Positions 19,979 to 32,100 of a DNA stretch of 64,000 bases are shown piece after piece. Below the pieces are notes generated by a model, which saw only the letters and a list, made by a program, of their open reading frames with translations, did no database searches and had not been told where the DNA came from. Origin of the DNA: Aphanomyces cochlioides (Eukaryota > Oomycota > Saprolegniomycetes > Saprolegniales > Verrucalvaceae); contig JAHQRK010000013.1 of assembly GCA_019828595.1 (NCBI GenBank), positions 1 to 64,000 of the forward strand, given 5' to 3'. The stretch's first letter is position 1; each line of letters opens with the position of its first letter. Position numbers and translations under genes: made by a program.

Positions 19979-21619
19979 ATGAGATCCATGGAGAGCACCG
20001 CGACGACAGCGCAATGTCGCTATGGCACATTGTCGCTCTCTTCCGCGCGTCCGACCATTCGCTCGAGCAAAACCGTCTTGGTCGTCCTCGCTGGGTTCAT
20101 GGCGGTCACGTGTCTTGGGTTTCATTTCCTCCACTCCGGTCCGTCGTTTGGAGCTCCATTGTCGCCGCGGATGCGTTTGGACGCAGTCGCTCCGGAGCTC
20201 ATGTTGGTCGAGCCTCGCCAACTCCATCTAGCGTTTGCGGGAACGTCGCCAGGCACGGGAATGACTGTGTCATGGACAACGTATCGCAAAGTGAACGAGA
20301 GTTGCGTCTGGTATGGCGTCACACGCGACGATTTGTCCGTGGAGGTCCAAGCCGAGCCTCGTTCGTACTACGCTGACGACAACTACACGTTGTTCACGTA
20401 CCACGCGACTCTAGACAGCCTCACGCCGCTGACGCAATACTACTACCGCGTCGGAAGTCGTGCGAATCGTACGCTCGTGCGTTCTTCCAGCTGCTGACTG
20501 CTTTCGTAGAGACGCTTCAATCGGCTGTCCACCGGTTCAAAACGGGGCGGCCGACGCTGCCAGTCCATGCCAACGACTCGTTTGAAGCGGCGATCTACGC
20601 CGACTTTGGCGAACGCAACGCCGAGTCAACTGTGCGACTTCTCACGCAGCTCAAAGACCGCGTCGAGTTTATCTGGCACGTTGGGGACATCAGCTACGCC
20701 GACAATGCCTTCCACGCGCTCAATGCCGACACTGCAGCGCTTGGCTTTGTCTACGAGAAAGCGTACAATGCGTGGATGGACGCGCTGGAGCCAACGATGC
20801 AAGAGGTGCCGTACATGACGACGGTGGGCAACCATGAAGCCGAGTGCTACTCGCCCATCTGCATCTACTCGCGGGAGAAACAAGCCCAGTTGAGCAACTA
20901 CTCGGCGTACAATACGCGCTTCCGCATGCCGTCCAACGGCGCGTTGAATATGTGGTTCTCATGGAACCACGGGCCAGTCCACTTCGTGAGCATCAGCTCC
21001 GAGACCGACTATGAAGGCGCACCGAACAACAACAAAGGCACGTCGGTTGAAAATGGCCACTTTGGCGATCAACTGAGCTGGTTGGAGAAGGATCTCGCCC
21101 GCGTGAACCGCACCGAGACTCCTTGGGTCATCGTGGGATGCCATCGACCGGTCTATGGCCTCAAGGTTTGACCAAACTCCCACGACGACGATGATGACTC
21201 TGCTTGTGCAGGTCTACAAAGCGAATGGAAAGGCCAAGGCCAAGCAGCAAGCAATGCAGAAGGCGTTTGAGCCGCTCTTCCTACGCCACAAAGTCGACGT
21301 CGTCGTTTCTGGCCACCAGCACGCATACGAGCGCCATTTCCCCATCGCCCACAGTAAACCCCACCTCGACGGCGTGAGTTTGGATCGTACGCTCTATCGA
21401 TCTCCCACGGCGCCAGTCTACATTGTCTCGGGTTCTTGTGGATCCACGGACGGCCATGAACCATACGTGGACGTGGCGGCACAGACGTGGAATGTCTTGT
21501 ATGACAATGTGCATTATGGGATTTCAACTCTTCGTGCGAACCGCACTGCTCTTGAATGGGCGTTTGTCCACAGCGTAGATGGCGCCACGATCGATCACTT
21601 CACGATTGTTAACGAGTGA
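19979..21619 (+). CDS. Membrane-anchored purple acid phosphatase
   Basis: Three exons in phase: 19979-20468, 20510-21165, 21212-21619 (introns 41 and 46 bases), 517 aa. A signal anchor (VLVVLAGFMAVTCLGFHFL) lies at about residues 34-52. A fibronectin-like N-terminal domain (PRQLHLAFAG, MTVSWTT, TYHATLDSL, YYYRVG) precedes the metallophosphoesterase domain. The five metal-ligand blocks are present: YADFGERN (usually GDxG), HVGDISYAD, TVGNHEAE, VGCHRPVYG and SGHQHAYER. Family members hydrolyse phosphomonoesters at low pH, often for phosphate scavenging at the cell surface or in the secretory path. Its stop lies 11 bases from the convergent OLA1 stop. Start could also be the second Met at 19988. 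Confidence 0.92.
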
Positions 21620-21630
21620 GTTCGAGTCTT

Positions 21631-23090
21631 CTACTTCTTCTTGTTGGTCACGTTGAATTGGAAGTGAATGATATCGCCATCTTGCACGACATACGTCTTG
21701 CCTTCCTGGCGATACTTGCCTGCGGCTTTCACTTTGGCCATGCCGCGCTTGTCGCCTTCAGACAATTCCTTGAAGTCGTCAAAGGCCACAACTTCGGCTT
21801 TGATGAACCCTCTATGCCATCACAGTGAGAGCCACAGTTGAGATGCTCGACACACCTTTCAAAGTCGGAGTGGATGACACCTGCAGCTTGAGGAGCCAAC
21901 GCGCCTTTGCGGACAGTCCAACATCGCACTTCTTTCTCGCCAGCCGTGAAATAATACATCAAGTTGAGCTGCTTGTATCTGTGATGGAGATGAGCTATGA
22001 AAGCGAATGGGACGCGAGTTTTACCCGACTTTGATGATGCGGGGGAGGACTGACGGGACTTGTGGAACAAAGTCAGGGTTGGTCTTCTTGGCCTCCCACA
22101 CTTCTTGCTCGTATTCAATCGAGAAGGGAATCATGACGCCACCGCCGTGAGTGTCAACCCAGTTCTTGATGGGCACGAGCCATTTGTTTCCCTTGCGAAT
22201 GAAGTCACGCTTCGTCAAGTTGACAAGGTAAATGATGGGTTTCGTTGTGATGGCAGCTACACAATGCTTTGAGGAACTCGTGTCTGTTGTATCTCTCAAC
22301 CTGGAATCAACTCATTGATCTTTTCCACTTCAGGAGCAGTCCAGTCAACTTTAGATGCGATTGATTTGTTGGCTTCGAGCAATTCTTGCACGGTGTCCAT
22401 GACTCTATCACAGACGTAACGAAAGCATGAGGATTCCAAAAAAAGTACGTGAAGAAAAGCGGCGGTAGCTTCATCGTTGGGTTCTTGCGCACATCCACTT
22501 CACGAGCTTTGCGTTGGGCCAAGACGTAAGCAAGATCTTTCTTGCAAAGTTCGCCCTGAATCGTCTCCAAGTCACGAACTGGATCGACCTACGTGCATTC
22601 CCGTTAGACATTCTTGGATCTTAATAATTGTAGTACCGAATCGTCGACGTGAACAACTTCATCGCTTTCAAATGCGCGAATGACGTGGAAAATCCCATCC
22701 ACGGCTTGAATGTGCGACAAAAAGGCGTTACCCAAACCAGCACCCTCACTCGCTCCTCGGATCAATCCTGCGATATCAGTGCATTGCAAGTAAGCAGGGT
22801 ATTCACTAGGAGGCTGCCACACCTTGCACAACCTAGTAAATTTGTCAAAACGTGTAGAATGGCTTGAAAACGCACCATTCGTAGCGTTCATCAGGAACCG
22901 CGCATCGGGCTTCATTGGGGTCGATTGTGCAAAAGGGAAAATTTTCAGCCGCGACGCTTTGCGCAGTGAGAAGATTGAAAAGCGACGACTTGCCGACATT
23001 GGGGAGACCCACGAGGCCCATCTTGAGGTTGTTTTTCACGCGTCCGAAGCGCGCGGCGGCGCTCTCTTCTGGCTGTTTCTTGGGGGGCAT
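21631..23090 (-). CDS. Obg-like ATPase 1 (OLA1/YchF)
   Basis: Multi-exon gene starting [21 protein letters not shown] at 23090. Exon pieces show the G1 loop [10 protein letters not shown]3 [20 protein letters not shown], the helical insert [21 protein letters not shown], the G4 region [20 protein letters not shown], and the C-terminal TGS domain ending [23 protein letters not shown]1/YchF is a cytosolic ATPase that associates with ribosomes and the stress response and is near universal. The G4 motif is non-canonical (NLTK), as is normal for this family, which prefers ATP over GTP. At least five short introns separate the pieces; I did not fix every junction. A telomere-like tract lies just upstream (about 23175-23225). 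Confidence 0.88.
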
Positions 23091-23174
23091 GGGGCAGATT
23101 TCGAAGTGTCCAATCGATTTTTGTCTTCGCTCTGATTGGCTGGTTAGAGAAAGTACGTGCTAGAAAAACGCAAC

Positions 23175-23225
23175 AAATTCAAAACCCCTGCACCCCTTAA
23201 ACCACAGAGAAATGAAACCCCTTCA
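23175..23225. repeat. Telomere-like C-rich tract upstream of OLA1
   Basis: Reads AAAACCCCTGCACCCCTTAAACC and GAAACCCCTTC in the gap before the OLA1 start; on the OLA1 coding strand it is GGGGTTT-like. Third occurrence of this motif in a promoter-position gap. Confidence 0.55.
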
Positions 23226-23341
23226 CTCCATTTGAGGTAGAAAGTCCACGCCACAAATCTTCATTACGATCTATACCCTCGACAAAAGTCAGCTAAGAAG
23301 AGTGGTGGAAGGGGCGAAGGAGGACGAGCTCACTCCCATGC

Positions 23342-24177
23342 TTAGGTGGCAGGATCAACCCCAATATTGAGCATTTGACGCAAATGCAACGTCATTTGCT
23401 CCTCCTTGGGCTTGGGCCGCTGGAGAATTGTAATCTGATTTGGAGGTTTACGCGGTGGAGGCTTCTTTTCAACGTTCAACGCCAACTGAGGCATGACGGG
23501 AGTAGGCTCCGGTTCTTGCTGGGGCAAAGGGGTGGGGGACAAAAATGGAGGAATTGGCAGGGATTTCGGATCGGGGGAATTTTGAAAGGACGACCACGCC
23601 CATTTGGCATCGCCTTTTTTGTTCTTGTCTTTGCTCTCGTTGTTCGGACTCGACTTTTTGCTCTTCTTTTTTGATTGAGGAGCGGGGGCTGCACCAAGAA
23701 GTGGATGAGGATACACAACGAGGTTTCGACCTACCTGGTTGTTCTACAGGGGTGGTTACTTTGGCTTGGCTAGAAGTAGGGACGGGAGTCGGTTTCTTCT
23801 CTCGTGACTGACTGCGCACTTCTTTGATGGATGTTTCCTAGTATCGTGATCGATGACGCCTTTCCATCCCGAATGTATCAACTTACAAGTCGCTGAGGAG
23901 TGAGAAGTACAGCTGACTTGATATGTCGAGCAGGTGCTGTGTATCCTTGCTCATTTTCTTCTTTGGGGTATTCAAAATAGCCTTGTGCGGCATTCCAAAC
24001 GCGTGCGTCGACGTCCATGTGCTCGTGTTCCATGGTTCTGCATCCCATTATCACGGACACGGAAAAGGAGACGAGTCATTACCTAGAGAGTTCAAGTGTG
24101 TCGTTTACATGTCCTTCGTCTGTGAAGAACGGAACCAACGGACGTCCGATCAATTCTTTCTTGGCGGCGCTGGCCAT
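23342..24177 (-). CDS. PNRC-like proline-rich protein
   Basis: Four exons are suggested: MASAAKKELIGRPLVPFFTDEG at 24177 downward; TMEHEHMDVDARVWNAAQGYF; ETSIKEVRSQSREKKPTPVP; and a last exon ending at 23342 with WAWSSFQNSPDPKSLPIPPF and RPPNQITILQRP-type Pro-rich sequence. Introns are GT..AG and about 45-50 bases. The SP-x-x-LP-x-PPF signature is that of the PNRC family, short linear motifs that bind the EVH1 domain of the mRNA decapping factor Dcp1. The rest is low-complexity Lys/Ser/Pro. Assignment rests on that one motif. Confidence 0.65.
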
Positions 24178-25407
24178 CTTGTTGACTGTCGTTACGAGGA
24201 TGGAAGTATTTTTAAAGTGGAAATGACTGTTTAATGAAATAATGCATACATGTCGCTATATTTAAAAAAGTAAAATGGGAACTGATTTTTTCCGTACTGT
24301 ATACGCAATAAAGATGACAAACCCAGAACCAGCTCTTGGCCCTCCTCTGCTGAATCCTTCAACCAGCACGGCTCTCATGGCTCCGACGCGAAGGGAATCT
24401 CGAATACTTTGCCTTTATTCCTGTGATTGCTACTGTTCGACGTGCCTCGTTTGCTCTTTCACGACCCTGCGATGACGCATTCAAGTGTCCCATACTTCAT
24501 TCCAATCAATGCTCGTCCTCATTCATCTCGTTCGCTGACCATTTCCCTCGACGCCTTTCGTACCATTGTTGATGCTTGTCAATCTATTGCCTGCGTTTGT
24601 TGGTTGGAGAGTTGACCTGACATCAGCATCTAGCTTTTCGAGTTTGAGTCTTCAGACTGGATTTCTCTCCTGAGATGGGGTCAATATTACAACGAGCGCT
24701 CGTCGAAATGGGTTCACGCACGACTCTGTCGCTGTTCATTGCTTTGGTATCCCAACGCTTGATAAAAAGGTTGTGGATGGGAGACCCCATGAATTATCCG
24801 TGGATGAATCCCCCTTGCAACCTTGCGACAAATGTACGGACCGAATGTACCAGTGTTTGTCTTATGCAAATGTACTAGGAGGTGCAGGATGCGTACGAGG
24901 CAATTTGTCAGCAACACCAACCAAGACTTCCCAACAAGAATACACCACTATCGATAAGCTGTGGGTAGCTGAACTGCACTGCCACAACCACCTGAATGCG
25001 TTCAATTCATTTGCATGTCATGAGTGTACCGTCGTTGTGACTTGTGCAAGATCTCGACTCTACCAGTACATTGCACTACCGTACAAACCTTTTAGAGAAC
25101 GGTACATTCAAAAATCAAACCAGGACCATGTGTGCCAGTATAGACAAGTCCAAAAGCGTCTCTATACAAGCAGCTCAGACAACGCGGATAAATTCTCCAT
25201 ACTTATTATTAATTCCATCTTACAGGTATTCTTGATGTGCTTTTTGTTTGCCCTCTGCCGAACATTACGGTACATTCAAATGTACATTTTCGGAGGGAAT
25301 CAATTGGATTGGTTGATTTTGAATGGATTACCTTTATGATTGCATAGGATTTATATTATTTCTCAAAGGAAAGTCCACTATGACGCGCGGTTTCTCCAGT
25401 TTTGAAA
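24178..25407. other. Unresolved region, possible decayed gene
   Basis: Plus-strand pieces look protein-like: MTNPEPALGPPLLNPSTSTA at 24314, PYFIPINARPHSSRSLTISL near 24490, HDSVAVHCFGIPTLDKKVVD near 24720-24780 and a hydrophobic tail near 25195-25260. They are in different frames and I could not join them with credible introns. No family recognised. Confidence 0.35.
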
Positions 25408-28400
25408 ATGGAAGCGCTGGCGGATCATGCGCTCTTCAACTTCTCTGTCCAAGACGGCAATTTGATGGACAAGATCCAGACAATCCAGGAACTTCTACTG
25501 GTATTCTCGTGAAATGTCATTGACTCTTGACGCTTATCGCTTCCAGGCAGCGACAGGCGAAGACGATTATGAGCAATTGGTGTACGAAGCCATTGATATC
25601 GTCGAAGAGTACATTCAGTCCACGCCGCACAACAAACAAGCTTTCTCGTATTTGCTTGCAAGTGTGCAGAATTTAAAAGACGAATTGTCCTACTACCGTG
25701 TGGAAGTGCCATCAATAGCAGCACTACCAACAACGGCGAAGTTTGATGTGTCGACAGCAATGACAGACGATGAACAGGGCAGTATGAGTCCGAGCAGCGG
25801 CATGGATCCAATTATTGCACCTGAACCCCAAGCTATCGAATGCAGTGCTCAAGAAAGTATGCCAATTCGCTGTAACGTTTGCTGGGGCGAAGACTCGTTC
25901 ATTAACGACGCGATTGTCATTTGTGATGAATGCGAAGTACGTTTTGTCCTGTTACTTCCGAGAAACTTTCGGTAATTTTTAGGTTGCCGTCCACGAATCA
26001 TGCTATAGCATCAGCCGCATTCCAGAGACTGCGTGGTATTGTAACTTCTGTTCTGCACAGCAAGCCTCGACAAATGTTGGCTTGGTTGGAGAATGCGCAG
26101 CCTGTAATCAACGAGGTTTGATTGCACAAAGCAATATGTTAAGCAATCTCTTTTCTAGGTGGTGCACTTGTGCCTTCGCATAATGCTCAAACCTGGGTTC
26201 ATGTGGCATGTGCAATTTATATCCCTGAGCTCTTTTTCATTCACAATAAAGTTGAAGGCATCCATCGACTCAAAGCAAGAAGGAAGCTCAAGTGCATTTT
26301 CTGCAAGAAAAGCAACCGCGGAGCATGTGCTCAGTGCTCGTATGGCAAATGTACAACAAGCTACCATGTCATGTGTGCATTGGAAAATGGCATAACCTTC
26401 CATGACACTAAGCAGGATGGCTCATACAATAGTCTGTGTCCGTCGCATCGAGGACAAAACTTGTTAAAAGTACAATTCTGCCAGTATTACTTAATAATTA
26501 TCCTTCCTTGTAGGAACCGATTCTTCCTGCAATTGATGATACTCCCAAGGTCACTCAAGCACTGCCTGAGTCTTCAGAAACCCAGCCAAAGTCGTCAGAA
26601 TCCCACCAAATTCGAACGGACACATTGCCATCGTCAACAGAAGTCACTCCAAAGAGAGTAGACTCGATGCCAAAAGCGACAGAATCTGTCAAGGTCCAAA
26701 AGAGCCTGCAAAAGTGGCTATCAGAAGCACCTAATACATTAAAGCCACCAGCTAAACCAAAAGCGGTCACAAAGAAAGTTCAGCAACATTCAACTCCACC
26801 AAAAGCTGCGCTCGTCACAAAGCAACCGATGTCCATTACTCCTGTGAAAGGAGAAAAATCAACTCGATTTCCTCAGTTTCGTCCACAAACTCAAGTCTTT
26901 ATGCCAGCAGACAAATCCGATTTGATTCTGTTGGTGCTTCCACAACTTCCCCTTGGTATTGATCTCACAGGGCAACCACCTTATTGTGTCGACAATGTCA
27001 CCAATCCACTCCTACAATCTGCGTTCAACCAGGGCATTTTTAAAAAGTATGTGAAAACGCTTTGAACACTACATTCATATTCTAAACCTAGGGGCGATGA
27101 ACTGATTGCGCTCAACAATATATCGCTCAAGGGCGTCACTCCAACTGAGTTGAGTCAAGATGTGATCCCGAATCTTGTCGGTCCAATCCAATGCTGGCTA
27201 AGAAAGGCCCCTACAGGTCCAACGGACGAAGCAGCGTCACTAGAATGGCCATGGGGATATCTCCGAAGCGATGGCAAACTAGCAATGGTCCTCGTGTGGC
27301 AGGACTTGGAGGAGCTCTATTTCTCGTGCCCCAAGGTACTGATCATCTCCAAAATTGTGCTTATTGATTTTGTAGACGATGTTAACCCCTGTTCCACAAA
27401 GTGGCCCAGAGTGCTTCGAAATCCCTCAAGTGGGAACCAATTTACCATCAGTTGTGCGCAATCATCGCCGCGCCCTCGCCAAAAAGTTTGTCGAGACTCC
27501 TCTTCCACCCCTTGAAGTAGGAGAAATGGTCCAGGTCGCCAAGCGTACATGGCCAGGAATCAACAAATTAGGTGGAACAGGACGCATCAAAGCCCGTCAT
27601 GCCGTCGGAGAGGGATTCGTATACGACGTGACATACGTCCTTGGTGGGAGTGAAAAAGGCATTGAACGTCAGTATATCACCCCAGTGACGGAGGACAATC
27701 CAGTGAGCGTGAAAAATGAAAGCCAAGATGACGAGGACGAAGAAAAGTGGACAATCCATGCAACATTTGTTTCACCTACTGAATATTTGCCTCCAAAGAA
27801 TTCGAATCAAGAATTTAACTTGAAATTTCATGCTGCAGTTGAAGGCGAAGTTGACGACACAATTGAAGAGCTCTCGCTCCCTTCAAATGGACCACGTGCC
27901 TTTAAGAACTTTGTCGTGACTGGAATTGAGGGTGAAGAATTCAATGGCGAAGATGAAATTTTGAATGAAATCTTCAAATGTCAAGATCAGCTTAAAAACT
28001 TGGACGCGCACTCGAAGGAAGTGATGGATAAGTTGATGGTTCAAGTTCAAGCAGAGCAGAACAATCGATTCGAAAAGCAGATCAATATGATGATGGCTAA
28101 GCAATATGGCAATATGTACAAGGAAATGGCCGCTCTCCGAGCCAAGGAAGATGCTTGTGAGGATGAAGATGACGATGAAGAAGAGGATAAATTGAGTCCT
28201 CTCTTTGCTTCTATCGCAGAGGACAAGACCCAAGTATGTGCTATGTGTCTCGTGTCTGGCGGAGATCTGGCAGTGACGTCTTGCGGCAAGAAGGCGCACA
28301 TTATGTGTCTGCTCTACACACCTGAGACGTACTTCGAAAACTCCATGGGATATGGCTTGGATTCAATTACCCCTGAACGAAGTCGGCTCGTTTGCGACCA

Positions 28401-29032
28401 GTGCAAAACGTCGACTGGAGTGAATAAGATCCAGTGCGGCTACAAGAAATGCACAAGAGCTCTCCACGTGCAGGTAAATCTCTACTGTCGTGGACGTTGT
28501 ACTATTTCGTGTCTAGTGTGCATATGTCGCTGGCCTTTTGACAACTCATCCATTTTTTGGTGGCTGGTGTTCCAAACATTTCAAACTCACAGACGCGGCA
28601 ATTCAGAATTCTGTTGATTTGCCTCCTCATATGCAAAAACAACGAAAAGAAACCACTGAGCCAGCTGAAGTCAAATCGACTGCACCAGCTAAAGTCCCTC
28701 GCCATTTGATGGTTCCCCCTCCTCCATCCCCAGAGGTGGTCATTGAAGCACCAATTGAAGATTTTCAAGTAGGCGACACAGTGGATGTGATACCTCGAAT
28801 GTGGTCAGGTACGTTCGTTGAATCCTCGACGTTTCATCATGGCTCACACTATTCAACAGGCATCAATAAACCTGGAGGGGTTGGTCGAATCAAGAAAAAA
28901 CATCCCGATGCCAAATATGACGTTGAATACATCTTGGGATCACGGGAAAAAGGCGTCGAAGCCATCTACATTCGCCGGTATACTGATCCTGATGCCCCTG
29001 CTGCACAATCCAAACGTCGTCGTGTTAATTAA
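25408..29032 (+). CDS. Chromatin reader: PHD/ePHD, PDZ-like, two Tudor-like domains
   Basis: About nine exons with 40-50-base introns, roughly 1,080 aa, starting MEALADHALFNFSVQDGN. Order: N-terminal helical region; PHD finger (CNVCWGEDSFIND..CDECEVAVHESCY..WYCNFC, about 25870-26060); zinc knuckle plus ePHD (CAACNQRGG..CIFCKKSNRGACAQC..YHVMCALENG, about 26090-26400); Ser/Lys-rich linker; PDZ-like domain (LPLGIDLTGQPPYCVDNVT..KGDELIALNNISL, about 26940-27150); Tudor/agenet-like module (VGEMVQVAKRTWPGINKLGG..ERQYI, about 27520-27680); acidic coiled region (ANDEDDDEEED type, 28150-28200); second partial ePHD (CAMCLVSGGDLAVTSC..CDQCKTSTGVNKIQC, 28240-28480); second Tudor-like module (VGDTVDVIPRMWSGINKPGG..EAIYIRRY, 28770-28980). 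The PHD-knuckle-ePHD order is that of BRPF/JADE histone-acetyltransferase scaffolds; the PDZ-like domain and the duplicated Tudor-like module are unusual. Nuclear role inferred. Confidence 0.85.
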
Positions 29033-29137
29033 TATAGATTACAGTCAAGTTGAACTAAAGCTCAACCTCCGCCCAAGATCGCGCCATATTGATCTGGAAC
29101 TTGTGTCGAGTTGATCACGCACATTGAATACGGTGGT

Positions 29138-32100
29138 TCAGCCACGCGATTTGGAAATCTCTCGCGAAAAGTCTGACCCACAACCGATTTTTGCATTGGC
29201 CCTGCTCGAATCTTGACCGAGGTTCCTATACATTTTCAATTGAACGTTGTCTGTCATTTGAAAGCGTGTACCTTTGTTGGTAGGACGCTCTTCCCATTCT
29301 AAGTGGTACGGCGTATGCATGTCTGTCTCGTAGACTTTATGGACGTCGCATGGAACGCTTTCAGTCTGATTGACGCAAGGCGAATATTGTGGCTGCACGC
29401 CTGCTGAGCTAGTTCGAGCCACTTGTTGGTATCGCAGCGTGATCGAAACTTGCTGGTCAAATTGCTTGAGGTAAGCGTCGATGGCTTTGTCATTCTCGCA
29501 AAAGCTGAGAGTTGGAAGCACGTTTTGATATTGCTGGACACTCGACGTGGCATAGGGAGATTGTGCCGCACATGGAAGACAATTAGGATTCGAGAGTTGG
29601 TCACATTCCACTCCTGCAACAATTTCCAGAATTTTTTTCTGCTGGCAATTTCTTACCGTAAGTAAAATGAGCTGGAGCTGACGGTCGTGGCTCCCATGCA
29701 CGTCCATTCCAGTACGTTGCGTAGTGACCAAAATCCACCGGAGCTACAACTTGCATCAAGTCATCTTCATCACTTGCCTTCGTACCAAGGAATTGCCGAT
29801 ATGGAAGTATTGATGGTGAATTTGGTATCAGTGGCATTTGCAATACAAATTCGGCGACATCAAGAAGAGAGCCATGACCATCGAAATCACCTTCCATTTC
29901 AACAATGACTTGCTGTCCATCAAGCATTAGTCAAACTATTTGCCCGCGACAAAGAGTACCTCAGTTGCCAAGAAATCTGGTGTAAGTTTGGCAATGGACA
30001 AGTATTTTGCGCGGCGTTGCTCCACAACATGAAGCGGTCCAGTCATTCGGTCTGGTCTTGTGGGATGGAGTCCATTGTCCACTTTAAATCTAGTTTTCCA
30101 CTTAGTGTCCATGCGCGATTTGCTCAATAAACATACGCCTGAACACGATCTCGGAGGGCACTCGCTGATGCTGTCATCCAAGTCGAGTACGTGTCGAATT
30201 GAAGACTACGATATTACGATCAGCGAATCCATTGAGCTCACAATCAGGAATGTACGTACCTGGATGCATTTACCAATGGTTGCAACACCGAAGTGTTGAG
30301 AAAGGAAACGCCAATATCGCTTTCCATGAGTTCGATTTCACTCGCATTTAAATCGTTCGAGTGGTCAAAGTCATAGTTGAGAAAGATGACCGTCGAAGCC
30401 TGCATCGAGAGTGAGTCCATTTCCACGTACAACAAGAACTCACGTTGAAAATAAAACTTTCAAACCTTTCGTAATAGACTCGCCCATCAAAGTCGGGATC
30501 CAACAAAATCGCAATCGAATCAAGTCGTGGCAATTGTCGGTCCATGAGAAGGCGGGAGAGTTCGTTCTCGTCGAGGTATCCAGACTTGTCGAGATCAAAT
30601 CGATCAAATACAAGAGCAGGGTCAAGGCCGACCCAATTTTCAAACTCACTGTACGTGATCATGCCATCCTCGTTTGGATCCATTTTCGACTTTTCTTCCA
30701 CTTTGAGAGCTTCAAATGTGACGAGAAACTTGTCGTAGTTTTCCACACTCAAACTTTGTTTGCCATTGACAATCTACATGGAAATCAATGCCACACGTCT
30801 CAAGTATTGGCTGTACCAAATCAGCAACTTCGTCCAAAGTGAGTTTGCCATCGCGGTTCAAGTCCATCTGGGATAAATCGAATTCATCAAATTGCCTCTT
30901 GAACTTTGGCGTCAATGGAACGCCAATCGTGTCCAGCATAAAGTCCATCATGTCGGGAGGATCCGTCGCATTGATATACGTGGCGTTTTCAAATGCGGGG
31001 GGATACGTCACCTACACGATGAGCAATTCGTTGACGAGTATTGGCCTCTACCTCCAAAGACGAAGGTATATCGTATACGCTCGCCATGCCAGCAAAGATC
31101 TGAAACATCAGCAGTGTGATGTTGGTGCTGAGAGCATCGAAGTAGTTGCCACGCCACGTCTAGCGAATTTTCCAAGTCAATCTTTTGGAGACTTGTACCT
31201 TGATATTGTACACTTGATATCCCCAATCCGTGTGGGATGGCACTGAATTGGCGCTGAATGCGTTGTTTGCAGCGCTGTGAGGGTCCTGAAAAGCGTTGAG
31301 TTCTTCCCCCATTTCAACGAAACTTTACTTTATATCGCGACAAGATTGGTCTATTTTCCTGCGCTTGGCCATCGACTTGCTTTCTGTACTGGGGCGGACA
31401 TCCTTGGTTGTTAACTACAAAAAATTCGCGTGAAAACTTTTATGCGATCAACTTGCAAACTCAGCACGGATGCATCGCAAATATTCGTCACGCGATGGCA
31501 ACATGTAATTGACCACAGCGTGTCTTCCGATCGGAATCGTTGGAGGTAAATGTCGTCCACATTGTCATAGCTAACGAAACTCTTGAATATATATCGACAA
31601 CACAAATGGGATAGAAAATACTCTTTGATAAAGAAAGCTCGATGATAATTGAGTCCGAAATCCACCGCTCCATCGTCGCGCTTGACACTTTCCCATAGAG
31701 GATCCATGACAGGGCGAGGAAGCCAGTATTCAACCGTCTTGTAGTAGCTCTGGACTAAATACGCGTCCTAATTTTCACAGTCAGCTCCATCTCTGTCGTT
31801 TGACGACCTGCGACGGAGAGACCACGACTGTTTGATCATAAGTTTGATTCAGGGGTTGTCCTCCTGGAGCTTCGTAAGTAGACGATGGATAAAAACTTGT
31901 CTGAAATTGAAACGGGCCATTGGGATAGTCTCCTATTGCAACTCCACTCAATCCCATCTACAGCAGTTTGAATACATCGAGCGTCAGCTGTCGTATACCT
32001 CGTTGTTATTGTTGTCGACATGCATCCACATGACAAATTGATGCGACTTTTGGTTGAAGAGGACCTTGGGGCGAGTGGCTAGCAAGGAGAAATTTATATT

